A DNA stretch of 64,000 nt from Algoriphagus algorifonticola (lineage in GTDB: Bacteria; Bacteroidota; Bacteroidia; Cytophagales; Cyclobacteriaceae): assembly GCF_007655305.1 (NCBI RefSeq), contig NZ_VLOG01000039.1, positions 124,001 to 188,000 on the forward strand, written 5' to 3'. Positions 36,313 through 44,844 of this stretch are shown in pieces; the first letter of the stretch is position 1; each line of letters opens with the position of its first letter. Both the position numbers and the translations under genes were made by a program. The notes below the pieces were generated by a model. It worked only from the letters and a program-made list of their open reading frames with translations. It searched no databases and was not told where the DNA came from.

Positions 36313-37374
36313 CTATTTTTCTTTCACTTCTTGAACTTGCTGCATTTGATTGACTAATTCCGCATATTCTGGACGTGAAGGTATTTTAACCACGTTTTCC
36401 AAAAAATCAATGCTTTCAAAAAGGACTCCTTCCCAATCTTTGGAGGTAATGGAGCTGGCTATTACATGGTCTCCTGCCTGAGGGAATGCTACTTCTCTCT
36501 TTAGGGACTCTGGAGTGGATACCTGTTGATACATCTCGAGCATTTTGGGAACAGACACCACAAAATCCTGCTCTTCTGCACTTTTATAATAATAGCCTAA
36601 AAATAAAGGCTGATTTATCTTTTTGAACGTGCTTTCATTCATCATGCTGTATAATAATACAGCTAAACTTTCATAAGCGTGGATATGGTAATCTTCAGAC
36701 CAAAAAGCAGCTTTATCACCTTTTCTTTCCTGATGAATAACACTGTTTTCCATCATGGTTTTTTCCATTAGAAACTTTGACCAAGGCTTAAAAAGAGGCT
36801 CTAGCCTACCGCCATTATCCCTTACAGCTGGGGAGTAAAGCATGATGGCTTTAATATCTTCTTGCTGACTAGCTAGGAGTAGCGTCAATGCTCCTCCCAT
36901 GGAAGTGCCAATTACAATTACTTCATCTCCCAAGCTTTTTCCGATTTGATAAGCTTCACCTGCAGCATCAGCCAGTTTTTGAGCACTTATGTACTCCATA
37001 CCGTTCTCTCGTTTGATACCATGCTCAGGTAATCGGGTTACAAAAAGGTTGGCCCCAAAATGGTCTGCTAAAAATCTATGCACAGGATCACCTTCCATAG
37101 GACTGGCTCCAAACCCGTGAATATATACGATAGAGTAGGGTGTTTTTCTTTTATTGGCGCTGTCAGCCCAAATGATGTATGCCTCATTTCCAGCTTTCAA
37201 TCCTTTTACAGTATCCTCTCTTTGTTGAATATATTCAGAAAGCTCATTGACGCGAGTAGGAACCTCAGGGAATTGGATTTGTAATTCCTGCTCTTCCACT
37301 TTTGGGCCCAGCATATAGACTATGGCAATAAGCATTGCAGTGGCAAAAAGCCCAAGGAATATTTTACGAAGCAT
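36313..37374 (-). CDS. Membrane-anchored alpha/beta hydrolase (lysophospholipase/acylglycerol lipase-like)
   Basis: This 353-residue protein has an N-terminal membrane segment (LRKIFLGLFATAMLIAIVYM). An alpha/beta hydrolase core follows: SIVYIHGFGASPMEG (oxyanion region), the nucleophile Ser in IGTSMGGALTLL, and a catalytic His in AGDHVIASS. Resemblance is to monoacylglycerol lipase or lysophospholipase-like serine hydrolases. The preceding gene, a small lipoprotein, ends 4 bp before its start, so they are an operon. The substrate is unknown. Confidence 0.83.
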   Translation of the reverse strand: MLRKIFLGLFATAMLIAIVYMLGPKVEEQELQIQFPEVPTRVNELSEYIQQREDTVKGLKAGNEAYIIWADSANKRKTPYSIVYIHGFGASPMEGDPVHRFLADHFGANLFVTRLPEHGIKRENGMEYISAQKLADAAGEAYQIGKSLGDEVIVIGTSMGGALTLLLASQQEDIKAIMLYSPAVRDNGGRLEPLFKPWSKFLMEKTMMENSVIHQERKGDKAAFWSEDYHIHAYESLAVLLYSMMNESTFKKINQPLFLGYYYKSAEEQDFVVSVPKMLEMYQQVSTPESLKREVAFPQAGDHVIASSITSKDWEGVLFESIDFLENVVKIPSRPEYAELVNQMQQVQEVKEK

Positions 37375-37378
37375 ATCT

Positions 37379-37978
37379 CTAGTTCAGTTTCAAAATTGGA
37401 GAGCTCGAATTTACGACGATTTGGTTACCATTTTTCAGAAATAAAAAAGTCCGTGTTTTCAGTTGTGAGTTATTGGAGATGTTACCCTTATAACTAAGCC
37501 CAATCAACCTGTCGAATTTTTTAAAATCTCTGATCTCCGACAATCGAATACCTTCAAAATTTTCAAATAGATAAGAAATATCAGAACCAGCCTGAAGTTC
37601 GCCATAGGACTCTGTCAGGGTGATAGCGATGTTGGAGATATTTCTAAAATCATAGATCGGCAAGCAACTTAAGGCAAAGGCTCTTCCAAGCTGAGAACTA
37701 CCTGTAGAGTTCTCGGATAATAATTCAGGTTCTAATTCTAGTACCACTTGGAAGTCTTTTGAATTAACGGTATCTGTTGATTTGGAGTAGGTATTATTTA
37801 TGTAGGGTAGGTACAGCACTTTGAGATCTATTGCATTAGCTGCCCGCGGTGGTGGACAAGATTCGTATAAATCAGGTAATTGCTCTTGAACACAGGAAGA
37901 CCCCACCAAAAAAGCTAAGTATCCAAAACACAGAATCAAAGTGCTATTGATAGATTTTGAGGTAAATAGTGTTTTCAT
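37379..37978 (-). CDS. Hypothetical lipoprotein
   Basis: This 199-residue protein has a hydrophobic N-terminal segment ending in LVGSSCVQ, a lipobox. The rest has no recognised family. It is soluble, moderately beta-rich, with conserved-looking segments DLKVLYLPYINNTYS and ENFEGIRLSEIRDFK. It is the first gene of a two-gene operon with an alpha/beta hydrolase, so it may assist that enzyme, although nothing in the sequence shows this directly. Confidence 0.7.
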   Translation of the reverse strand: MKTLFTSKSINSTLILCFGYLAFLVGSSCVQEQLPDLYESCPPPRAANAIDLKVLYLPYINNTYSKSTDTVNSKDFQVVLELEPELLSENSTGSSQLGRAFALSCLPIYDFRNISNIAITLTESYGELQAGSDISYLFENFEGIRLSEIRDFKKFDRLIGLSYKGNISNNSQLKTRTFLFLKNGNQIVVNSSSPILKLN

Positions 37979-38151
37979 AGCAAGTGATAAGATGCTTTTA
38001 AAGAAAATAAATCATTTTTATTTGAATGTCAGAATCCTAGATTGAAGCATTCATTATATATACTTAAATATCTGAAAATGAGTTTTGTAAAATATGAATT
38101 AAATATACTCAGAATCGGGCCGGAATTAAAAATCCTTTTTGGTTAAGTGAT

Positions 38152-38166
38152 AGAAATTAAATTTCT
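38152..38166. promoter_or_regulatory. 15-bp perfect dyad upstream of tandem outer-membrane protein genes
   Basis: AGAAATT and AATTTCT flank a single A, 57 bp before the first gene's start. It could be an operator or an AT-rich coincidence. Confidence 0.3.
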
Positions 38167-38222
38167 GGAAATTTTGATGTATCGATTTACTAATATTGCC
38201 GTATAAGCAAAAAAGTACAATC

Positions 38223-38786
38223 ATGAAAAGAGCCCTATTATTTTTCCTGTTCCTCCTAGTATTCAATTTTGTCAGCGCACAGGAACCTGTACCTTCCCGT
38301 TCTGTATATGTCGAAATCGGTGGGCCGGGACTTCCATATAGCTTCAATTATGATTTTCGATTTGATAAAGAAAGAATGGATTCCTGGGGAATGAGAGTTG
38401 GGATGGGAGGTTATAAAACTTCTGATAACGATTCTTTTTTCTCCATACCATTGATGGTCAATAGGCTTTATGGAAAGGGTCCTCATTATTTTGAGTTAGG
38501 ATTCGGTGCCACTTTTTTTGCCTTTGATACCTATGACAATTCTTATTGTATCGATGGTTTTTTCAATCAAAACGGAGAATATATATGCAGACAAACCTCT
38601 TCTAATTATTACAGCTTTATTTTAGAAGTGGACGGTTCTCCTAGTGTAATGGGAACGATGAATTTTGGTTATAGAAAAGTCCCTGTGGATGGAGGTTTTA
38701 CTTGGAAGGTCAATATCAACCCAATATTTAACAACAATGGTTTTTGGCCACTCTTTGCAGGAATAGGAATTGGTTATTCATTTTAA
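38223..38786 (+). CDS. Predicted outer-membrane beta-barrel protein, paralog 1
   Basis: This 187-residue protein has a signal peptide (MKRALLFFLFLLVFNFVSAQ). A body of alternating-residue strands follows, starting with VYVEIGGPGLPYSFNYDFRF and closing with a Phe-ended GIGIGYSF. The C-terminal aromatic residue and strand pattern suggest an eight-strand-type barrel (inference). No enzyme motif is seen. It is nearly adjacent (6 bp) to a diverged paralog of similar start (VYFELFGSGLTYSINYDQRF), so the pair arose by duplication. The function is unknown. Confidence 0.75.
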   Translation: MKRALLFFLFLLVFNFVSAQEPVPSRSVYVEIGGPGLPYSFNYDFRFDKERMDSWGMRVGMGGYKTSDNDSFFSIPLMVNRLYGKGPHYFELGFGATFFAFDTYDNSYCIDGFFNQNGEYICRQTSSNYYSFILEVDGSPSVMGTMNFGYRKVPVDGGFTWKVNINPIFNNNGFWPLFAGIGIGYSF

Positions 38787-38792
38787 AAGATT

Positions 38793-39296
38793 ATGAAAAA
38801 ATTTGTATTAGTATTTTTATTTCTTTCTCTGATTGGACATTCTGCTTCCTACGCCCAACAAACAGAGAGAGAGCAAGGCAGAGGAGTTTATTTTGAGCTT
38901 TTTGGTAGTGGCCTTACCTATTCTATCAATTACGATCAAAGGTTTGAAAAGCGATTTGATGGATTGGGCTTCAAAGCGGGTCTTTCCTACATTGGAGTAG
39001 ATGGCACCTCTGTGGCAACTTTTCCCTTAGGATTAAATTACCTGCTTGGGAAGAATGGAAAATACTTTGAAATGGGTTTAGGTGGAACTTACTTGGCGGG
39101 AGCCGATAGATCAAATACCTTTTTCTCAGGAGATAGCAGAACGACGGGAGATGGATTTGTGGGGAATTTGATTCTAGGCTATAGAAGTGAACCTCAAGAT
39201 GGAGGATTTTTGTTCAGGGCCTCTGTCACGCCAATGTTTGGATCAGGGTTTTTCTGGCCCTTTTATGCTGGTTTCAGTTTTGGTTATGCTTTCTAA
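38793..39296 (+). CDS. Predicted outer-membrane beta-barrel protein, paralog 2
   Basis: This 167-residue protein has a signal peptide ending near YAQQTE and the same opening strand as its upstream neighbour (VYFELFGSGLTYSINYDQ). It also shares a FPLGLNYLLGK-like segment that parallels IPLMVNRLYGK, and ends in PFYAGFSFGYAF. It is a diverged copy of the gene before it and probably also a small outer-membrane barrel. Its stop overlaps by 3 bases the stop of the convergent monooxygenase gene. Confidence 0.72.
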   Translation: MKKFVLVFLFLSLIGHSASYAQQTEREQGRGVYFELFGSGLTYSINYDQRFEKRFDGLGFKAGLSYIGVDGTSVATFPLGLNYLLGKNGKYFEMGLGGTYLAGADRSNTFFSGDSRTTGDGFVGNLILGYRSEPQDGGFLFRASVTPMFGSGFFWPFYAGFSFGYAF

Positions 39297-39610
39297 ATTT
39301 CAAAACCATAATCTCTCTCAACCCTACAAATTCTTGTTTTATAGCATTGATACCATTTGAGTTTGCCTAAAGTTTGGGCCTCTAGGTGATCTAGATTCTG
39401 CTTCCAGATTTTGATGGATTCCAAGTCCTTCCAATAACTTACTGTGATTCCTACTTCATTTCTTGCGCTTTCGTGCCCAAGATATCCTGCTTGCTGACTA
39501 GCTAAGTTTACCATCAATTCTGACATTTCTGCATAGCCTGCTGTTTCATCGCTTAAAATCGAAGAAAAAATCACTGCATAATAGGGGGGAGTTGGAGTCT
39601 GAGCTAGCAT
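39293..39610 (-). CDS. Antibiotic biosynthesis monooxygenase (ABM) domain protein
   Basis: This 105-residue protein has the ferredoxin-like ABM layout: PPYYAVIFSSILSDETAGYAEM, then LASQQAGYLGHESARNEVGITVSYWKD and HLEAQTLGKLKWYQCYKTRICRVERDY. These small dimeric proteins act as cofactor-free monooxygenases or heme-degrading enzymes, or have no known activity. It is second in an operon with a DJ-1/PfpI protein, 6 bp apart, which may point to a small-molecule or stress role. Confidence 0.85.
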   Translation of the reverse strand: MLAQTPTPPYYAVIFSSILSDETAGYAEMSELMVNLASQQAGYLGHESARNEVGITVSYWKDLESIKIWKQNLDHLEAQTLGKLKWYQCYKTRICRVERDYGFEI

Positions 39611-39616
39611 CTGTAT

Positions 39617-40213
39617 TTATTTTTCGTATTCCATATAGTTTTTAGTTTTTTGGAAAACCTCGTTCCCAAAAGTCTGGCTTACTAAATGCAAAGCCAAATC
39701 AATTCCGGCAGAAATTCCTGCGGCTGTAAAAAGCCGATCCCCTGATTGAACAAATCTGCTTTTTCGGATAGGAATAGAGGTAGGGCTTAACTTTAAAATA
39801 TCATCATAAACCTCATGATGGGTACAGAATTGCTGTTGATTCAGTAAGCCAAGTTTGGCAGGTATCCTCACACCAGAACAAACAGTCATGGTCCACTTTG
39901 AGGATTGGATAAGCCTATTTAGCTGATTTAGGGAATCTTGATTTTTAATCACCCTTTTACTTCCGTCTCCACCTGGGATTACTAAAAAATCTAATTGCTC
40001 AACTGAATCAAATGATTTAGCTGGTTTCACTGTCAGATTGCCAATGGTTGTTAGGCTGTTTAAGGAATCTCCTATGGTAAATACCTCGAGTTTTTCTTTA
40101 CCGATAATTTCACTCGCTACTGAAAAAACTTCAAATGGTCCTGCGAAATCAAGAACTTCCACATCCGGAAAGATGTAAACACCCAAGCTTAATTTTTGTC
40201 CTGATTGAGCCAT
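39617..40213 (-). CDS. DJ-1/PfpI family protein (isonitrile hydratase-like)
   Basis: This 198-residue protein has the class-I glutamine-amidotransferase-like fold: SLGVYIFPDVEVLDFAGPFEVF at the start, DFLVIPGGDG, and the nucleophile-elbow Cys at 112 in MTVCSGVRIPAKLG. An RFVQSGDRLFTAAGISAGIDLAL segment follows. It most resembles the amidase-like N-domain of GlxA-type AraC regulators and isonitrile hydratases, but there is no HTH here. It is probably cytoplasmic. It is the first gene of a two-gene operon with the ABM protein. Confidence 0.83.
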   Translation of the reverse strand: MAQSGQKLSLGVYIFPDVEVLDFAGPFEVFSVASEIIGKEKLEVFTIGDSLNSLTTIGNLTVKPAKSFDSVEQLDFLVIPGGDGSKRVIKNQDSLNQLNRLIQSSKWTMTVCSGVRIPAKLGLLNQQQFCTHHEVYDDILKLSPTSIPIRKSRFVQSGDRLFTAAGISAGIDLALHLVSQTFGNEVFQKTKNYMEYEK

Positions 40214-40357
40214 ATCTGATGAATTGGAACTAATAGAATTTTAGAAATTGAAATGAAGTTAATCCTGATTTTATGTTCTGATTAATTTTTGAGAGTTTCT
40301 TCTTTTGATATGAATCAAATAATTATTTCTACTTAATCAAATTATAAAAACCCATCG

Positions 40358-40365
40358 TAATTTTG
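40358..40365 (+). promoter_or_regulatory. Candidate Bacteroidetes -7 element
   Basis: TAATTTTG is an exact match to the TAnnTTTG -7 box of Bacteroidetes sigma-70. It would start a plus-strand transcript at about 40370, about 190 nt before the terminator that ends at 40558. No convincing -33 TTG was seen at the usual distance. Confidence 0.4.
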
Positions 40366-40369
40366 TATG

Positions 40370-40558
40370 CAAGACGAGTAATTATTTTCCAGGAGCAAAA
40401 TATTATTTCGTTTACTGTATTCTATTTATCGTAAAGATAAGATCTCATAGGGTTAGTTGATTAAGAGTACAAACCAAATAGGGCTCCTTCCCTGAAAAAG
40501 GAATAGTGATTTTTGTTTATCACCAAGAGCCCCGGCCTAAAACCGGGGCTTGTTTTTT
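40370..40558 (+). ncRNA. Candidate structured non-coding RNA, unclassified
   Basis: The 343-bp gap between the DJ-1 gene and the beta-lactamase-fold hydrolase has no plausible gene. It does end in a strong hairpin whose T tract is on the plus strand, so a plus transcript is expected. Inside it AGGAGC (40391-40396) can pair with GCTCCT (40483-40488). Alternatively GGGCTC (40481-40486) can pair with GAGCCC (40527-40532), which overlaps the terminator's left arm. Two small hairpins lie between: TTCC/GGAA, and GTGAT/ATCAC. The length of about 190 nt and the mutually exclusive helices resemble a regulatory RNA, but I do not recognise the class. Confidence 0.45.
40528..40558 (+). terminator. Strong Rho-independent terminator, plus-strand direction
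   Basis: AGCCCCGG (40528-40535) pairs with CCGGGGCT (40543-40550), then TGTTTTTT. The opposite strand has no T run after the stem, so it serves a plus-strand transcript although no coding gene precedes it. Confidence 0.8.
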
Positions 40559-41774
40559 ATTTACCCAAGCTTTCCAACACCATTTTAACCAGCTCCGCCT
40601 TGTCTTCATTAGGTATCCATCTGGCGACTATGAGTAGATCATTTTCAGGATCCACATAAATCATGTTGGTTCCAGCTCCAATATGTAAAAAGGCAGATTT
40701 TGGAGCTGCAGGAACTTGTTTCAAGTCTTCGTTCAAAAAGTAATTCATGAAACCATAGGAAGGATTGGCCGGAGTAGGGGTCTTTGATTTTTTGATCCAT
40801 TCAGGAGCTATCAATTGTTTTCCATTCCAAGAACCATTTCTAAGGGTTAAATAGCCAAATCTCGCCTGATCCCAAGCGGAAAGCATCATTCCACCACCCC
40901 AATGAGACCCACCACTTACTGATTGAATAATTTGACCATCTATTATTACAAAAGAGTTTTCATAGCCCGTCCAGCGCCAAGTATCACTGGCGCCTATCGG
41001 GTCCATAATTTTTTCTTTCAAGACAGTTGGAAGTGGTTTTCTCCATATATTCAAAAGTGCCAATGCCAGTACATTTACTCTTGTATCATTGTATTCATAC
41101 ACAGATCCAGGTGTGTTTTGCGGTCTCGCTCTTTTTTTGGACACTCCTTCACTGGGTCTATCAGCCCAATCAGGCTTACCCCATAAGCTTCCTTCCCAAT
41201 CTGAAGTTTGTCTCAATAAATGATCCCATGTAATGGTTCTGTTGTGTTCCGTGTCAAAAAGCTCAAATACATCCTCTTCAAAAAAATGATCAGACTTGTT
41301 GACCATCAATTTGGCGGGTTCATAGGGATAAATCGGAGCCATATAAGGATAGACCAGATCATTTTCGTCTGCAATTAATCCTTCTTGAACAGCTAATCCT
41401 GCAGTGGTAGATAAAAAGCTTTTGGCAACTGAAAATGTCAAGTCAACTCTATCTGGTTCACCCCATTGACCGACTACATATCCTTTGTAAATGATAAGAC
41501 CTGTAGCAGGACCTCTGGTTTTCATAGGACCCACAGGATAACCGAATGGTTCGCGACCAAAACCAGATTCATAATGGGCTATTTTTAAATTAGGATTTGC
41601 ATCGCTTTCATGAGATTTGGCAAATTGAATTGCCTCAGCAATTTTGTCCGAATTCATACTTAATTCGGAAGGAGATTTTTGCTCCCATGCGCCCTTTTCG
41701 GGGAAATAAACTTGGGCACTGGATATTGTGGAAAATAAACAAAGGATCAGGGCAGTAATGTAGAATTTTGTCAT
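40557..41774 (-). CDS. Exported serine hydrolase, beta-lactamase class C / penicillin-binding-like fold
   Basis: This 405-residue protein has a signal peptide (MTKFYITALILCLFSTISSA). Its catalytic motifs are FSVAKSF (Ser115, Lys118) and YEYNDTRVN (Tyr-x-Asn), and there is a C-terminal HIGAGTNM region in place of KTG. This is the layout of class C beta-lactamase-related esterases and DD-peptidases common in Bacteroidetes, most of which are not true beta-lactamases. It probably acts in the periplasm on an ester or D-amino-acid amide. It stands alone on the minus strand. Confidence 0.87.
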   Translation of the reverse strand: MTKFYITALILCLFSTISSAQVYFPEKGAWEQKSPSELSMNSDKIAEAIQFAKSHESDANPNLKIAHYESGFGREPFGYPVGPMKTRGPATGLIIYKGYVVGQWGEPDRVDLTFSVAKSFLSTTAGLAVQEGLIADENDLVYPYMAPIYPYEPAKLMVNKSDHFFEEDVFELFDTEHNRTITWDHLLRQTSDWEGSLWGKPDWADRPSEGVSKKRARPQNTPGSVYEYNDTRVNVLALALLNIWRKPLPTVLKEKIMDPIGASDTWRWTGYENSFVIIDGQIIQSVSGGSHWGGGMMLSAWDQARFGYLTLRNGSWNGKQLIAPEWIKKSKTPTPANPSYGFMNYFLNEDLKQVPAAPKSAFLHIGAGTNMIYVDPENDLLIVARWIPNEDKAELVKMVLESLGK

Positions 41775-41952
41775 GATTGGATGATTTATTGCGATTTTAC
41801 CAAAAAAAGAAAGTAAAGCCTCACCGTTGATGTATTTGAGGAATATGGTATCAAAATTAGATCATATCAAACTCTTTCTTTTTTCCTTGGTTAAATTTCT
41901 GAACTTTATAAGCAAGTAGATTAGAATACACATTGTTTTACCCAGCAAAAAA

Positions 41953-43200
41953 ATGAAAGAGAAAAAAATTTACATTATTGGTGCAGGAATATCAGGATTG
42001 ATTGCCGCTTTGGAATTAGAGAAGGCAGGATTTTCTCCTGTAATATTGGAATCAAGCGATCAAGTTGGAGGTAGAGTTAAAACTGATGTGGTAGATGGAT
42101 TTCTCTTGGACCATGGGTTTCAGGTATTGAATACTGCTTATCCCGAGGCCAAGAAATATCTGGATTTTCAAGCGCTTCATTTGAAGACTTTTGATCCAGG
42201 GGCAGTAATTCTTAATTCGAAAGAGTCCTATATCATTTCAGACCCAATGAGAAACCCATTGAAAATTATGGGGATGGTTTTTTCTAAGGTTGGGACCTTT
42301 TTGGATAAAGTGAAAATGTTTGCTTTGACTCATGAATTGAAGAAAAAGACCAACGAGGAAATTTTTAACACTCCAAGTTTACCCACCCTTCAGTATTTGA
42401 AAGCGTATGGGTTTTCTGATCAAATAATTACGAATTTCTTCATTCCTTTTTTCAGAGGAGTTTTTCTCGAAAAACAATTAAATACCTCCTCCAGAATGTT
42501 TGAGTTCGTGTTTAAAATGTTTTCCCTTGGTCATGCGGCCGTTCCTGAAAAAGGAATGGGTGAAATACCTAAACTCTTGCGGAAACAGCTAAGCACAACT
42601 CAAATCTATTTCAATACTGCAGTTAAGGAAGTTCAGGGAAATGCAATCCATTTAGAAAACGGTGAAACCTTATTAGCAGATAGAATCATCATAGCTGTTC
42701 AACCTGATAAAGTGATGAAGCAGCTTCAGGGGCAGTTTGCTGCTCCTAGAAAAGTGATAAATATGTATTTCTCTCTACAAAAATCTTTCTTGGCCAGGCC
42801 TATGATAGGTTTATTAAATGAGGGGAAGTATGTGAATAATGTTGTGTTTATGGATGATGTTTCAGATGCATACAGTGGTTCTGATAGGTCATTATTATCG
42901 GTGACTGTTTTAGAATCTGACTTAGAAGAAAAAGAGCTAGTAAAAGCTGTTCAAAGTGAGTTGGAGGCTGTTTCTGGCATCAAGTCAGAATATTTTAAGC
43001 TGATAAAAACTTATCAAATAAATTATGCTTTGCCAGTCTTGGATGATTTGAAATATACAATTCCATTTACTGAATGTAAGATTACTGATCATGTCTTTTT
43101 AGCAGGAGACTACTTATTAAATGGTTCAATAAATGCAGCTATGACTTCGGGAAGAATTGCCTCTGAGGCTGTTGTACATTCTTATATGCCAACTCATTAA
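41953..43200 (+). CDS. FAD-dependent oxidoreductase, amine oxidase/protoporphyrinogen oxidase-like
   Basis: This 415-residue protein has the FAD dinucleotide-binding motif IYIIGAGISGLIAALELEKAG at the start, then ESSDQVGGRVKTD as the second conserved block, and AGDYLLNGSINAAMTSGRIA at the C-terminus. This matches the flavin amine oxidase/phytoene desaturase-like superfamily. It has no signal peptide. The reaction is not predictable: amine, carotenoid or porphyrin oxidation all occur in the family. It is divergent from the serine hydrolase with a 178-bp gap. Confidence 0.83.
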   Translation: MKEKKIYIIGAGISGLIAALELEKAGFSPVILESSDQVGGRVKTDVVDGFLLDHGFQVLNTAYPEAKKYLDFQALHLKTFDPGAVILNSKESYIISDPMRNPLKIMGMVFSKVGTFLDKVKMFALTHELKKKTNEEIFNTPSLPTLQYLKAYGFSDQIITNFFIPFFRGVFLEKQLNTSSRMFEFVFKMFSLGHAAVPEKGMGEIPKLLRKQLSTTQIYFNTAVKEVQGNAIHLENGETLLADRIIIAVQPDKVMKQLQGQFAAPRKVINMYFSLQKSFLARPMIGLLNEGKYVNNVVFMDDVSDAYSGSDRSLLSVTVLESDLEEKELVKAVQSELEAVSGIKSEYFKLIKTYQINYALPVLDDLKYTIPFTECKITDHVFLAGDYLLNGSINAAMTSGRIASEAVVHSYMPTH

Positions 43201-43287
43201 GTATACTTTGGATCATACTTTTTTCGGTTTTTATATATATTATATATTTCTTTCCGTAACTTTTGAGAGTTTAAATCACCACCCTCA

Positions 43288-43899
43288 ATGAACTCTAAAT
43301 ACCTCAAACTTGAAAAGGATACCATTCGACGGCATATATTGCTGATTGGTATCCTTTTTATATTCTCGAATTATACATTAGCTCAAAGCTTGGTGAAAAG
43401 CCAAATGGATCAGTTGGACTCCATCGTTAGGCCTGCTTCCAATTCAGTTGGATTCTCAGTCGTAAAAGATAGCGACCTGGCCAATTTTAAATCCTCCCTT
43501 GAAAGCCAATTGAAATCTATTGAGGATGAATTGGCCCAGATTTCCAAAAAGAATGATTCCCTTCAGTATTTGGTGGATTTGGGAAAAACAGAGTCTTCTA
43601 ACGAGGCTCAAACTGAACAAAAGCCTGTATTTGCATCATCCAGCGATTCGGACCTACCAATTCCCCTTCCTATTTTTTATGCGATTATAGTAGTATTAAT
43701 CATTTATGCAGGATATATAAGCCTTCGTTTTTTTTCAAATCAAAGCATCCTAAGAACTAATGAGGAAAGGATTATTAATATTGAAAAAGAGTTTGAAGCG
43801 CATAAAAGAAGGGCTGTAGAAAGGGAGAGAAAGCTCAAAAGAGAATTGATAGACGTCAAAAGAGATCAGGGGATCGAACCCGAGGAGGACGAAGAATAG
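43288..43899 (+). CDS. Hypothetical two-segment membrane protein with coiled coils
   Basis: This 203-residue protein has an N-terminal hydrophobic segment (LLIGILFIFSNYTLAQS) that is either a signal peptide or an anchor. A Ser-rich soluble part with a predicted coiled coil follows (about residues 65-90). Next comes a membrane helix (IPLPIFYAIIVVLIIYAGYI), then a charged cytoplasmic coiled coil ending in an acidic PEEDEE tail. The family is not recognised. The layout suggests an envelope protein with its C-terminus in the cytoplasm. There is no obvious operon partner. Confidence 0.65.
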   Translation: MNSKYLKLEKDTIRRHILLIGILFIFSNYTLAQSLVKSQMDQLDSIVRPASNSVGFSVVKDSDLANFKSSLESQLKSIEDELAQISKKNDSLQYLVDLGKTESSNEAQTEQKPVFASSSDSDLPIPLPIFYAIIVVLIIYAGYISLRFFSNQSILRTNEERIINIEKEFEAHKRRAVERERKLKRELIDVKRDQGIEPEEDEE

Positions 43900-43938
43900 A
43901 TTGGCCTAAAAGTATTGTTATAGGTTAAATTCCTTTCC

Positions 43939-44844
43939 TCAATCAGGAGTGTCACCAACTACATATTGTAATCCATTAAGGAAAAACTCCAGAAGGTCCG
44001 GATTCTCAAAGCTTTGAGCGTTATGAGAGGCTGCTGAATACATAACTCTTCCTTTTCCTTCCGACTTGATCCAAGCCACATAGGTTTTTCCTGCAGTAAG
44101 TTCCTGGTTTTTTCTTTGATCTTTGATTTCAGAATTATTGAAAAATAGCAAAGGTTCGAAGGCTAATTCTGAATAGGCATTTTTGTAAAAATAAGGTTCA
44201 TCCACATGAACAAATCCATTAGCAGGAAAATGCTTTACAAGAGGATGCTCAGCATCTTCTAAGTGAATATGGATAGTTTGCTGAGGAGGATGGTAGTCAA
44301 AACTAGCACCCACCAATTTGCTAAAATCCATAGAGTTATTTTGAGTAGTTACTGCTCCGTGTAATAGGAATAAGCCGCCTCCATTTTTGACATAATCGAT
44401 TAGATTTTGCTCTAACTCCATAGCCTTGCTCATGAGAGAAACGGAATCCTTATCCTGCACAATATTTAATTGGTCCCAAAATAAGTTTCTGTGTTCTGGT
44501 TTTGAACAGGTATTATTCATCACCACTGCATCATATTGGGCTAAATTCTCTTTCTCAAACTGGTTGATATCTATACTTTCTACAACCTCAAAGGCGCCAC
44601 TTTTCTTACTGATAACTTTGATCATTTCTGTGGTATGTGGAATTACCCAATGCTGAAAGCCGGTGTAAAGTGAAAAAACCAATATTTTTTTCTTTTCTGA
44701 AAAGGGAAAATTAGTTTTAGAGGGAGCAAGTTTTTCTATTTTCTGTTGCCATTCTTCGGTAAGTGCTACTTCTTTCAAATCCTGACTTAGGGCATTAAGG
44801 GTAGCAAAAGCAGCAAGCGAAAAAGTCAAAATAAATTTTTTCAT
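43939..44844 (-). CDS. ThuA domain-containing exported protein
   Basis: This 301-residue protein has a signal peptide (MKKFILTFSLAAFATLNALS). Its ThuA (GATase-like) domain shows ILVFSLYTGFQHWVIPHTTE, YDAVVMNNTCS and GGGLFLLHGAVTTQNNSMDF, ending in YVAWIKSEGKGRVMYSAASHNAQSF. ThuA proteins occur in sugar (trehalose, glycoside) utilisation loci, often next to oxidoreductases, and their exact chemistry is poorly known. I took the start at ATG 44844 rather than an in-frame codon at 44868. It is convergent with the hypothetical membrane protein, with a short gap. Confidence 0.87.
   Translation of the reverse strand: MKKFILTFSLAAFATLNALSQDLKEVALTEEWQQKIEKLAPSKTNFPFSEKKKILVFSLYTGFQHWVIPHTTEMIKVISKKSGAFEVVESIDINQFEKENLAQYDAVVMNNTCSKPEHRNLFWDQLNIVQDKDSVSLMSKAMELEQNLIDYVKNGGGLFLLHGAVTTQNNSMDFSKLVGASFDYHPPQQTIHIHLEDAEHPLVKHFPANGFVHVDEPYFYKNAYSELAFEPLLFFNNSEIKDQRKNQELTAGKTYVAWIKSEGKGRVMYSAASHNAQSFENPDLLEFFLNGLQYVVGDTPD

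Noticed and set aside
40528..40558. Hairpin as terminator of the serine hydrolase gene (minus strand)
   Set aside because: The T tract is on the plus strand only; on the minus strand the stem is followed by CTTGGTGATAAAC. It was assigned to a plus transcript instead.
43869..43884. tRNA T-arm-like sequence GGGGATCGAACCCGAG
   Set aside because: It lies inside the coding region of the coiled-coil membrane protein and has no tRNA acceptor or anticodon arms around it.
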